From contig MU119222.1 in NCBI GenBank assembly GCA_014904845.1, positions 124,001 to 188,000 on the forward strand: DNA of 64,000 nucleotides, given 5' to 3'. Below are positions 22,452 through 33,408 of the stretch, piece by piece. How positions within the stretch are numbered: the stretch's first letter is position 1; the number at the start of each line of letters is the position of its first letter. The notes under the pieces were generated by a model. The model was not told the origin of the DNA and did no database searches. It worked only from the letters and a program-made list of their open reading frames with translations. Both the position numbers and the translations under genes were made by a program. Source of the DNA: Acephala macrosclerotiorum (lineage: Eukaryota; Ascomycota; Leotiomycetes; Helotiales; Mollisiaceae).

Positions 22452-23871
22452 ATGGCTACACTGTACAGTATGAAGGCATGGGAGTGTACATATGAATAGC
22501 AATGTCTCTAGATTCGATGTTGTTCTACGGTCAGGTCATTCGGAGACAGATTTCGAGTGAACGCTCCCTCTGAAAGGTCCTAGAAAGCTCTATTTAGTGA
22601 GAACACCTCGATCGGCAACGGTAGCTGCGGGTACACCCGGCTTGCGAGAGTCGTCTCGAGTGACACTGAGGCCAACCTGCAAGGTAATAGATTAATGAAG
22701 GGCGTAGGGTGCCGAGAATTTCACTATCCCGCCGGCATTTGGTTATTGCAAGATGCAAGATGCTGCGACAATCGGTACACTGAACCCGACTTCAGGACAT
22801 TGAGTTGTTGCAAAGCAAGCATTGCTTTGTTGAAAGTCCTTACCTTTTCCCAACTGTCTCACGCTTTCTTTTTAATGTCCATGGAATCGAAGAGACTTTC
22901 GAGCGGCATACCATCTCACGCAGACTCAGACATTTATATACTTGGCACTACCCTTCTACTCTATTAATGGCTAGTAGCTTGATGTGCAGCAACCGGTGGC
23001 GTACTCGGACCATGAGGATGATCCAAGAGCGGGGAAGCATTCACATGTTGAGGTTATTAGTAGAGGATTAGCATTGGCTGCAAAACATACTCCGGCCCCG
23101 TCTTCCGTCTTTCCAAAGGGCTGAAACTTAAAGAAGCCCACGAGGTATTCACCATCAGTCTACGATCCTCACGCGAGTAAATCCCAAAACCGGTTTCAAT
23201 GTCCATAGATCAGCCCATCTTACGGAACAACCGTAGGTCCCATAAGATGCTTTTAGGGCAGTTCCCATCATTCAAGCCTCACTGCAGGACGACCTCAAAT
23301 TCCCGTCAAGGGCTGAATCAATTCCAAACACATGGATCATATAGTCAGAGAATAAGATGTCGGAAGTAAAACTCCATGTTGATTTGCTCGGGAGAACTAC
23401 CCCGCCATCGCCTCCTGATGAGGGGCTCGCCTGTATCACTCACACGTGCCTTGTCGTCAGAGGGTCATCCAGGCACGCAGAATTCTCAAGCTGCAGCATG
23501 TACAACAGAATCTTCATAGAGCTAATGTTCCATGTGAATTGGCCCTCACTAGACCTATCTGGTAATAATTCGTAATTCTTGTGATCCAGCTGAGGGTGTT
23601 CGTTGGCCACATTCGTCACAACTGTTTGGCTGCAAACGAACCGAAAATAATTTTTGCTGTTGCAGTTTTCTCAGCCCCGCTTTCACGCTTCCCACCAATC
23701 ATAGCCCGCACTAGCATCGCCAATTCCAAACTCCTGATTGCTCCTTTGCCGCAAGCATCAAGCCCACCACCAAAACTCAACTCACTGTCCCACTCACTTA
23801 CCCGACTTTGCATTCGAACAAAACTTCGACCTCTCCCTTCAAATATCAAGAACGCAGGAACAGTTGCGCGT
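22452..23871. other. Intergenic region and leader upstream of the attenuator uORF
   Basis: No supported gene. The last about 250 bases (C/T-rich, 23660-23870) probably form the promoter and start of the CPA1 transcript leader. Confidence 0.55.
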
Positions 23872-24195
23872 ATGAGTGGGCGCCCGTCAGTCTTCACGTC
23901 CCAGGTATGTATCAATTGCTCTTTGTTGTGCCCTTGAGTCATGGTTGAATGGGCTCTTATCTTCACGATGATCTCCCGAAATTTCAACGTCACTGGGAGG
24001 ATATCTCCAGCACGATGTCCTCAATCCGATCTCTTTTGTGCTGCCATGCCACTTCATCTTCACTATGGAGCTTATCACTGACTTCCAATAGGATTATATC
24101 TCAGGTTCGTACAAACAAAGCCCCATCCGAATCGCTCACCGCCATGCTAACCACTTCACCTCGCAGATCACATCTGGAAAGCTTCAGTGAACTGA
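23872..24195 (+). CDS. uORF encoding the arginine attenuator peptide (AAP)
   Basis: The uORF starts MSGRPSVFTSQ (23872-23904), almost identical to the first eleven residues of the Neurospora arg-2 and yeast CPA1 attenuator peptides. Two introns then split it: 23905-24091 (GTATGT..AATAG) and 24105-24166 (GTTCGT..GCAG). The spliced continuation reads DYIS and then DHIWKASVN before TGA at 24193-24195, giving 24 residues, the same length as the Neurospora peptide. Asp12, required for arrest in known AAPs, is the first codon after intron 1. The family stalls ribosomes at its stop codon when arginine is high, lowering initiation at the main start 49 bases downstream. The peptide identity is clear; the splicing is inferred. 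Confidence 0.9.
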
Positions 24196-24244
24196 AAAGT
24201 TTTCACCACCTTACTACCATATATCTTCCGGAATTACACACATT

Positions 24245-25752
24245 ATGTTTTCTCGACTCATGAAGCCTGCGGCTTTCAAGCCAGCGGGTGGAATCTACAA
24301 TCGCTTTGCTCAGCAAGCTCGATTTTTGGCTACGGTGGAGGGAAGTGTCGGTCGTACTATGCCAGTCACTAGACCAAAGGCTACACCAATCTCCCATGAC
24401 CGAGCTACATTCACAATCAGGGTATGACAGAATCTTTGGAGGTGGAGGAAATTTCGCTGACTCACTCTAGGACGGACCAGTTTTCCACGGCAAGTCCTTC
24501 GGAGCTAAGTCTAACATCTCTGGTGAAGCTGTCTTCACTACCTCCCTCGTCGGATACCCCGAGTCCATGACCGACCCCTCATACCGCGGACAAATTCTCG
24601 TTTTCACCCAACCTCTCATCGGTAATTACGGCGTTCCTTCGTCGGCTCGAGACGAATACGGACTTTTGAAGTACTTCGAGTCCCCGAATATCCAGTGTGT
24701 TGGTGTCGTGGTTGCAGACTATGCCGAGAAGTATAGCCACTGGACTGCTGTCGAGGGCTTGAGCGATTGGTGTGCTCGTGAGGGTGTCCCAGCCATCTCT
24801 GGTGTCGATACCCGTGCCATTGTCACATACCTGCGAGAGGTCGGATCTTCCCTTGCCAGAATCACAATTGGTGAGGAGTACGATGCCGATCAAGATGAGG
24901 CTTTCATCGATCCCGAGCAGATTAACTTGGTTAAGAAGGTCAGCACAAAGGCACCATTCCACGTCAGCTCCCACAATGGCGATATGCACGTTGCTGTCAT
25001 CGACTGCGGTGTGAAGGAGAACATCTTGCGAAGCTTGGTTGGTCGTGGAGCCAGTGCTACTGTTTTCCCATACGACTTCCCGATCCACAAGGTCGCTCAT
25101 CACTTCGATGGTGTCTTTATCTCCAATGGACCTGGTGACCCAACCCATTGCCAAGAGACTGTCTACCACTTGAGCCGCCTTATGGAGACTTCCCCGGTTC
25201 CAGTCATGGGCATCTGTCTTGGTCATCAATTGCTTGCTCTTGCAGCTGGTGCCCGAACCATTAAGCTCAAGTACGGAAACCGTGCTCACAACATTCCTGC
25301 CTTGGATTTGACCAGTGGCCAATGCCACATCACTTCCCAAAACCACGGTTATGCTGTGGATACCCCAACGCTGCCCGCTGAATTCAAGGAATACTTCGTC
25401 AACCTCAACGATGGCTCTAACGAGGGTACGTTCCTTTCTCTCCCTTCCGTCTAACCTCAACTAACAAAACCCAGGCATGATCCACAAAACCCGCCCCATC
25501 TTCTCGACCCAATTCCACCCCGAAGCCAAAGGTGGCCCAATGGACTCCTCCTACCTCTTCGACATGTACATCGAAAACGTCCAACGCTACAAGAAGAACC
25601 AAGCCGTCTACCCCGCTGGTGTAGGAAAGGATAACCGCCCTTCACCTCTTCTGGTCGATATCTTGAGCAAGGAGCGTGTTGGTGTTCATCCTGCTCAGCC
25701 TGCTGAGAACTTGGCTCAAGCTGCTTCTGTTCAACAGGCTGCTGCTGCGTAA
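24245..25752 (+). CDS. cpa1: Carbamoyl-phosphate synthase, arginine-specific, small subunit
   Basis: Three exons, 24245-24421, 24471-25425 and 25475-25752, give 469 residues. The N-terminus is basic and Ser/Ala-rich ([20 protein letters not shown]), consistent with mitochondrial import as in filamentous fungi. Residues 60-200 are the small-subunit N-domain ([20 protein letters not shown]). The C-terminal class I glutamine amidotransferase has the nucleophile Cys in [16 protein letters not shown] and the His/Glu of [20 protein letters not shown] is the oxyanion segment. It releases ammonia from glutamine for the large subunit, the first step of arginine synthesis. Translation is probably controlled by the attenuator uORF just upstream. 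The intron junctions keep frame. Confidence 0.95.
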
Positions 25753-26285
25753 ATCGGGAGGGCTTGATGGTTCATATTGCTGGGTTCATTGGCGTTACAT
25801 GCACGGGTTTCTCTGGCGAGCAAAGCAAATTTGTTGATTGGGTTGGTGGCGAAGCAAAGTAAAAGTCCTTTTGATCCGAGGCTTTGATATTGAATGTATT
25901 GATCACAGAGATTCTCCTGCGTCCCATCTGCGTGAACTCCCCCTTTTCGTCATATTCCCTGCGGCTCTACATTTGTCTTCTTGATGTTGATAACCTCAAG
26001 TGAGATGTTTGTTATCAAACCGCTATTCGATGAAAACTCCCTCTTGCAAACGTAATGGGTCCTAGGATACGCTGCAGACCAAAGACCTCCTCCTCGGCCC
26101 CACACTAGCGTGTAAGATCTAATACGCGTACCTCGGAAATGATAACGCAGTCAGTCTTGTCTCCGAGCTTTCCTCCTCACTAAAAGCCTCCTTTCACGCC
26201 GCTGCATAATTGCATGGCCAGTATTCAGTCTCTGACCGTCACAGGCACCCAACCCTTGATATATTTCCCTCGATAGCCTTGCCCT
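25753..26285. other. Intergenic region between convergent genes
   Basis: It holds the 3' ends of CPA1 and the MscS gene. No other feature seen. Confidence 0.6.
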
Positions 26286-28983
26286 CTACCTCGAAGTCTG
26301 CGCCTCAGGGTCAAAGCTACCACTCTCCGCATTGCTGGGTATGACTGCCAAATTCTCTCCATCTCTCGAAACCTCCGAAGTACGAGTCGGTGCCGTCAAA
26401 CCCGGCTTTCTCCTCCCTTGCGCGTTCTTGCTCTTCCCGAGATTCAAACTCGGCACGCCACTAACTTGCGACCCTCTCGTTACGGAGGGCTGAAGTCTCT
26501 GATCTCCAACAATACTGAAGGCATAATTCCCAGCTCCTTGATCTCTCAATGGATCTCCTGCAATGACTTCTGGGATGGAAGCTAGTGCTTCGTTCCCACT
26601 CGTCGTTTTTGATTGATCCTCTTCATCTTCAGGCGTAGGGATATTGGTAGGGTGTAGGCGTGTTGCATCGGCATCTTTGGCAGCTTTTGCTCTTGCAGCA
26701 GCTGCGATCTCGTCAGAGACTGCAACGCTATATGTAGGGTTCGTTGGGTCTCCCAAAGGAGCTGCGCCGCCCCCTGGACCGTTTATGGGGACTTTGCGGA
26801 GGGCTAGAACGAGTGCGCACATTAACTTCGAGTGTCGAGCTGCTCGTACCATCTCTACGGACCAATTCGACTATGGATATTAGCAATAGCGAAAATTGGA
26901 TGAGAGAAAGAAGCACGTACTTTGTGTCGTACTTCCAGCTGGATTTGAAGCTTGTCCATGCTCCCGACTCCGACACAGCGGAAGACTACGTCTGGGTGGA
27001 AATCTCGCTTGTTCTCATCGCTTGTGACAAAGTGTTCCATCTCGAGGCGGAGAGCTTCGATATCTTCTAGCGAAGTGTCGAAAGAGATGTACGCCTCGAG
27101 TCGTTCGATCAAGCTTTTAGCACGTGAGGTATTGTTGATCCACAGCGTATTCAGAATATTGTTTGGGATCTAGATGTTGTCAGCATTATTTGCAGTTCAG
27201 GATGCTGGCGCTCACTTGAATCACTTCCAGATCAGTGATCCTTCGAAAGCTGCTATAAAGCAGAGAGATTTCCTCTACCACGAGTCGATTGAGTCCATCA
27301 GGCCCATAGATATCTACTCGGTCACTGATATCGTACGGATGCTTCACGAAAAGGAAGATACATGAACCGAAGAACTCGGCTGCAGTAGTTGAGAAGATGA
27401 AAGAGAGAGAAATGAGGGTTGAGGAAGCGGTCGAAAGAATAGAATGGAAACCAGTATCCAGGAACGAGACTTTTACCATCAGTCGGACTTCTCTTTCCAA
27501 GAAAACATGTTGACGAATACTCACTAAGTGCAAATAAGGAAAGAAGTAAAGCAACGGCAGACAAGACATTATCCAGAGCCTTGATAGCCTGACTGACATC
27601 GTGCATACTGCGTGCTATCGCCTTCCTCTCCAAACACAACTCCTCCACTTTCATTGAAATCTCATCCAGACTCACATCACCATTCCCATCTGGATCAAGC
27701 ATATCGAAGCATTCGTCTGCGATATCATGAGACTCCGGACCCAGAACCTCTTCGAGATCGTCTAGATGCATTGTATCATTGCCTTCCATTACGAATGAGA
27801 ACCATAGCCTATGCGCCAGAGCTTTAGAGGATTTCGTCTTCTCCAGACATTCGATGACTATCGATTGAGCTGATTTGGCGGGGAGGACTCGTTTCCCAGT
27901 AAGTTCTCCTGCGATGTTCCTAAAGACAGAATTGACTTTGTTGCTGACTCGTCCGACGCCCTTGAATATACGCCGATGGTGACCATTAAGAGTCGTGTTC
28001 GGGTCGACTTGTTCTCTCCATCCCTTTCGAACATATGCTTCGATGTTGCTGTGAATGATATAATCCTCTTCCAGGAAATCCGGTCCATACATAGGAAACA
28101 GCGTCCTGGAAGCATCGAATAGCAGACTCAAAAGATACACTGCTCTCTTCGATGCCCCGATCCTATTATTGAACGACCTCGCGTGATAGTTCACGCTAAT
28201 GAGCTGAACGAATGTCTTCTCGATCGCGAAGATAATAGTCGAGACTAAGATGGCACCCATCACTTGTTTAAACTGCTTCGTCCATCCCAAGGGAGTATTG
28301 CCTGCAGAAGCAGTGCTGAACAGCACTTCATACAACACGAAGGAGATGATTACCCATCCCAGGATTGTGATCATCTGCTGGAGATTCTCTAGTACTCGCC
28401 CGTATTTCTTCGTCTCTGAGCTCACCACACCAGCCAGATACCGGAATACTATGGGAATGATTCTCGCAACGAACTTCATACCCCAATATGAAAGCCAGAC
28501 AGCTTCTATCCATGTAAAGAACCAAACCACCCGAATGCCGCCAATCTTCGGGTCATGTTTTGGGTCGCTGCTGACCTGTGTCGCCCCAACAATGACCGGA
28601 ATCATGAGTATCAACGCCACTGGAAGTATATAAATCGAGTATCTTGTGCCAGTCGAATAAGTAAGGATCTTCTCATACAACTTCCCCATCTGATTCAACG
28701 GAGCCTCTTTCCCATCATCATGAACCCGACTCGTCTTATCTTGGCGACGACGACGACCTGCAGGCCTGGGCTTACCATTGAACTCTGTCGTCTCTTCCTT
28801 CGGAGTTCCATTGCGTGTCGTGTCTGAGACGCGGGATTGTTGAGATGAGATACTTGGTGCCCGTTGGGCTCCTGGTTGCGCTTGTGCCGCGGCGTTGACG
28901 TTCTGGTGGTGGTGATTAGAGGATGTTGTACAGGCGGTTGGCCATTGTGTGAGGGGGAGTTCTGCAGGGATGTATTCGGGCAT
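26286..28983 (-). CDS. Mechanosensitive ion channel of the MscS family with EF hand
   Basis: Minus-strand exons 28983-27525, 27469-27216, 27169-26921 and 26870-26286 give about 848 residues. All introns are short (46-55 bases) and keep frame. The disordered N-terminus is followed by four hydrophobic helices (YSIYILPVALILMIPVIVG, VVWFFTWIEAVWLSYW, ILGWVIISFVLYEVLF, AILVSTIIFAIEKTFVQLI). A canonical EF hand (DMLDPDGNGDVSLDEI) comes next, then the MscS pore helix and beta domain (LGSCIFLFVKHPYDISDRV is the family signature as read across exon 2). The C-terminus is disordered. Fungal relatives (Msy1/Msy2 in fission yeast) sit in the ER and control calcium during hypo-osmotic swelling. The first ATG (28983) is used; in-frame sequence upstream lacks one. 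Confidence 0.9.
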
Positions 28984-31261
28984 TGTCGTCACATCCAATC
29001 CGTAAACAAACTACTTATACAGATGTGAAAGACAGGTACCAAGGAAATGCAATGAAAAGAACGAGGACGACGAGAGGAAAGCGAGGCTCAAACCAGTAGC
29101 TTCTCACGAGATCACATTTTGAGCACTACTCGAAAATGGTGGAAAAGATTGCGTCAGTGGGATGGAGACGTCTTTCGTATTTGACAGAGACGGCGTGGTG
29201 AACGGTGTTGTTGAAAGAAGACGGTTTTCTTCTGGCGACTGCCGCTAGAACCTCCTTTCTTTAAGGGCTGGTGGGCCGACGCGCTTGCTGCTGAACCGAT
29301 GCTTCGGCATAGCGAGCTTTTCAGGGGAGCGATGTTCTCTCCAGCTTTTTTTTCCCTGCTCCCAAAGAACACCTGGAGAACGATGATCTCGGAGACTCGG
29401 AGAGTTCAATCGCTGTTCGTTTATATCGTCTTCTCGAAGTCAAGTTTGATGGGGCTTGACGCAGCCTTGTGGATGTCTGGGAGGAAAATCCTGAGTCAGT
29501 GTAATGACCGATGAACCACTTTATGGGGCAATACTCCATCGATATCACTAAGCGAGAGCCCTGAAGCATTTTCACGTCCCCCTTTTCTCTCCCAACCTCG
29601 TCCACCTCGTCCACCTCGTCACGAGCCTCGGACCTCGTCTCCGTCTTTAAACCCTATCGTGCCTGACTATCTAGCATGAATCGTGTCGGATGTCGAATGC
29701 GGTGTACAAGCAAGATCACCCCAACTTTCGTTGATAGATGCAGATCGGGTTAAACTCAAATCTTGAGACAGCATGAAACGATTCCGAAAGTCAACTGGAG
29801 AGAAGCAAGAAGCTGGGCAAGAGTTCACGGCACCACCACTTGTTTGTACGACTCGACTTCACGTGGGATTGTTCCACAGATTCACGTCGCCCCTATCTTG
29901 CCGTGCCGAGAGTGCATCATGCTACTCGTCGATAGTGGGGCGGAGAAAGCAATATTCGATATGCTCCGACGTGAACGTGTCTCAGATAGGACGGAAACGG
30001 TCCACTACCACGTGCCACGTTTTGTGGGATGTACTGTCGACATGTCGTCGATCGGATCGCTTTGGTACCTTGCTGGTCGATTCGACTGGGCAAGCCTATC
30101 CCATGGGGGCCAAGGGCAGGGCATGCTTGGAGATGCTTTAGGTATGTGGATCCTGACCTCCAAACCTCCGTAACTCCACACACTGCACCTGGGAAACAAG
30201 AACGGTTTTGACAACGATCAACCTTGGAGTCCTTTATCGTCTCTGTTGGTGTTCAAAGTTGGATCCTGGAGATAGATCTCGAATTGGAGCCAAATGGGAT
30301 TTTATCCTCGGACTATAATGCTCAGCAGATATTGTGCCCCCCCCCCCCCCCCCCGTTCAACATTCTGGCCTTTTTGTCTACCCCATACTTCTTCCAAGTT
30401 TCCAGAGTTTCATCCATTGAGCTTAGAGTACTTGTTCGGTGGTGCCCTCGGAGAAATTTAATTTGTTATCCTCGGGTCTACCCTCGCATCGGGAAGTTCG
30501 TTCTCCCAAGCCTCCCGTGTGTGCAGCGCGACATTTTCTAGAAGCAATATCGAAGGTTACGAATGGCACGTCCCTGCATATTGCGTACCTCCACTTTGAT
30601 TCCACCCTCTTATCTTTGGCGGCAGTTCATCTGCCCACTTTTCCTTCGTATCAGGGCAAAGAGTTGTAGCGAGACCAGGCTGTTCCAGGCTGGCACAGGC
30701 CAGAAAACCTTTCCCTCCCCGAGTCTCGCTACAGCTATTAGGGCAGATACGAAGTATCAACGATGGCTTTCCTGTCCTTACCTCTTGTAGGGCATTAGTG
30801 AGAGTTGACGAATGGTGGCAGCGGGATGGCATCCAGTAGTGTCGGTTATGTGTTCCAGAGATGGGTCCGTATCTCAGGGGGGTGATTGGGTATGCCCTCC
30901 TTTGAGTTTGATGGCGTAGATGCGACGGCGCTGAGCCGAGAGGCGGAAACTAATTCGAGAAAGGTCAAGCAGCGAATGCATAGTGCGCCTTGTCTGGGAT
31001 GCACTGGTGGAGTTTATATGTCCTGTAGGAGGTCTGCCCACATCGCATTGCTTTGTTCGTCTGTTGAATTTCTGTCTGTTACGTACGTTACGAGTTGTTC
31101 TTATTTGATCACATCGATTGTGATCGGTTCACCTGGTGTTCGTGTCTCCTATAATTGTGCCTCCTATGAACTGCCATATCGGAACAAGATAGGAATCGCA
31201 TGCCTCTTGGCGTCAGAGTGTCAGGCTGAAGAAGGACTTCAGTCTGTCTTGACCAGGAACG
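28984..31261. other. Long intergenic region
   Basis: About 2.3 kb without a supported gene. It contains CTCGTCCAC-type short repeats near 29595-29620, an 18-base C run at 30337-30354 and an imperfect inverted repeat at 30644-30754. Plus-strand frames at 29763-30173 and 30886-31365 lack an ATG start or domain. Confidence 0.5.
30644..30754. repeat. Imperfect 32-base inverted repeat with 47-base spacer
   Basis: Arm 1 at 30644-30675 begins CTTCGTATCAGGGC and ends TTGTAGCGAGAC. Arm 2 at 30723-30754 begins GTCTCGCTACAGC and ends GGGCAGATACGAAG. The outer 9 and inner 11 bases of the arms pair perfectly, with a few mismatches in the middle. It could be a foldback remnant or an RNA hairpin; no open frame lies in it. 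Confidence 0.7.
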
Positions 31262-32942
31262 ATGTTGTCATTGTTGGCGGAGAGTTGGACGTGGTATGCC
31301 TTTGCAACACTAGTTATATGTGCGAGATAGTAAGTCTTGAACTGTTTGATATCGATAGTTACTGACCTTTTGGGTAGCGCATCAAGATGGCTCCAGTTGG
31401 GATCGATAAAAGCCTTCCAGCCTGAAGACTATGTGATGCTCTTCGTCTTTGGATTCTATACCTCTCTCGTCTCCTTCATGAACGTCGTTGCACATCTTGA
31501 TACGAATCTAATGCTACCATCTGATATACCGCTCCTCACCCCAGCATCCATTGCATCTCGCATCCATGGATCGAAACTTGTCCTTGTCGTGGAGCAAAGC
31601 ATGATAATGACTCAATGGGGCTGCAAGATATGTCTGCTATTGTTGTATAACAAGTTGACATTTGGATTGAAACAACAACTTGCTGTCAAAATTGTGGGAG
31701 CCTACGTGGTTGTCAACTTGGTACTCATGGAGATATTGTATTTCGGTGTTTGGTGTAGGCCTTTTGATCAGTATTGGGCTGTACCTGTTGCCAATGGTAA
31801 GTCTACTTGCCATGCAGGAAATGAAGGAAGAAGGGAGACTGACTAAAAGTAGAACAATGTTCGGCGGCCATTCATCACTTAATCACCAATGCTGTCTTTA
31901 ACATTACTTCCGATATCATGATGCTTTGCATACCTATTCCACTTCTCATCAAATCCCAATTACCAAGTGCAAAGTACGCTGCATTGACTTCGACGAATCT
32001 TTGACCCAACTGACGACTCCCAGTAAACTCATCCTTTGCTGCTTATTTGGTCTCGGTATCTTTGTTGTAAGTGGCCAACCCTGATTGTTGCAAGAGAGCC
32101 AAAAGGCTGATAAGAACAGATCCTCTGTGCAGTGTTGAATAAATACTACTCCTTCGCCCATCCCTTCTCGCCAATGTGGACATTCTGGTACATCCGTGAA
32201 GCAAGCACCGCCATCCTTGTTGCGAACATGCCTATGTGGTCAGTACCCCTTCCCCTCTATTGCTATCTTCCATCCCACAATATGCTCCTGATCTCGACTT
32301 CTGCTTGCCTCACACACCATACTGTATTCTGCTTTACCACTGTAACCGCAATGAACTCCAATGCAACACTCCCCAAGCGACCAAATCTAACACACCTCAA
32401 CATCTAGCTGGTCCCTAATGCGCCGTCTCTTCAATCTCCGCGCCTTCTCTGGCCTCTCCTCTTCCAACGGCCAACGCTCAAAATCAAAATCTCTACCCAT
32501 AGCAACCATCTACGGCCCTGGAACCCACACCACACATACCACCAACGCCAAAGGCACAAAAAACAACTCCCGCGTTCTCACATCGAAGATCGATCGCAGC
32601 GAAAGCGCCAATAGTTCGTGGTGGGATAGAGAAGGGGGAGTTTCAAGGAGTGAGAGTGAAGAGTATATCGTAGGAAACATAGGGAAGGATGGAAAGAGGG
32701 ATGTCCCGCTTGAGATATGGGAGAGTAGACAGGTGGATGTTGAGGTTGATAGGGGGAGTGTTTCGAATACAGATGTTGAGACGGGGAGAGGGAGGCCCGG
32801 AGGGGAAAATGGGATGGGCGATAGGATGAGGACGAAGATGTATGATGGGAGCGGGAAGGAGTTTGAGAGTAGGACTGTGGTGACGGCGCAGGTGAGCAGT
32901 CCGTTGGGAAGGAAGAGTGAGAGTGGGAGTCGGAGCAGCTGA
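31262..32942 (+). CDS. Rhodopsin-domain (Pth11-like) integral membrane receptor
   Basis: Six exons, 31262-31329, 31378-31796, 31853-31973, 32024-32066, 32120-32238 and 32408-32942, give 434 residues. Introns are 48-56 bases except the last (169 bases), and all keep frame. Exon 1 encodes LAESWTWYAFATLVICAR, helix 1. Helix-rich segments follow, with QPEDYVMLFVFGFYTSLV, the conserved WGCKICLLLLYNKL, GVWCRPFDQYW, QCSAAIHHLITNAVFNITSD and IMMLCIPIPLLIKSQLP, then SPMWTFWYIREASTAILVAN. This order is typical of the fungal rhodopsin-domain family related to Pth11 receptors, with seven helices and a long Ser/Arg-rich cytoplasmic tail. The ligand is unknown. The gene is invisible without splicing. Confidence 0.85.
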
Positions 32943-33408
32943 GTGCGATTTTGTGTAATATATCCAATTGTGTGTGTTTGTATATATTGTGGAGGGAGGG
33001 AGTGGTACTGCAGTGTTTGATTTGAATGACTTAATGACTCTAAGGGTTGGAGTCGTGTTGGGATTGGTGTGGATGTCTGAGTGGATTCGGATCAATGGAC
33101 CACAATACCATAAAGTTAACCAAAAATGGAAATGACCCAAACCCAATATATATCATATAATAATACGTCTGGGTCTCTGCGTCCCTTCAAAAAGTGAGTG
33201 CCGAAGCTTTCTTCGTCCTCCCTTAAAAGCCCCTGTGAGTGCCTTAGTTTTGGCCTGAGGCGTAAAGCCGTCGTCACGTCGAAGCGCGACTCAAAATTGT
33301 TTGTTCTAAGTCAAGAGCAAACCCCACGACGAGAACTCCGCTCCCTTTCTCCACCCACACTCCTTAAGACAATGCGCACTTGCAACTCTGGCTTACCCTG
33401 CAATCAAA
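32943..33408. other. Intergenic region
   Basis: It holds the receptor's 3' UTR (GT-rich) and the promoter of the Acinus-like gene. Confidence 0.55.

Noticed and set aside
24579..25460. 293-codon minus-strand frame
   Set aside because: Antisense shadow of the highly conserved CPA1 exon.
30337..30354. Run of 18 C
   Set aside because: Simple homopolymer; may also be an assembly length error. No function inferred.
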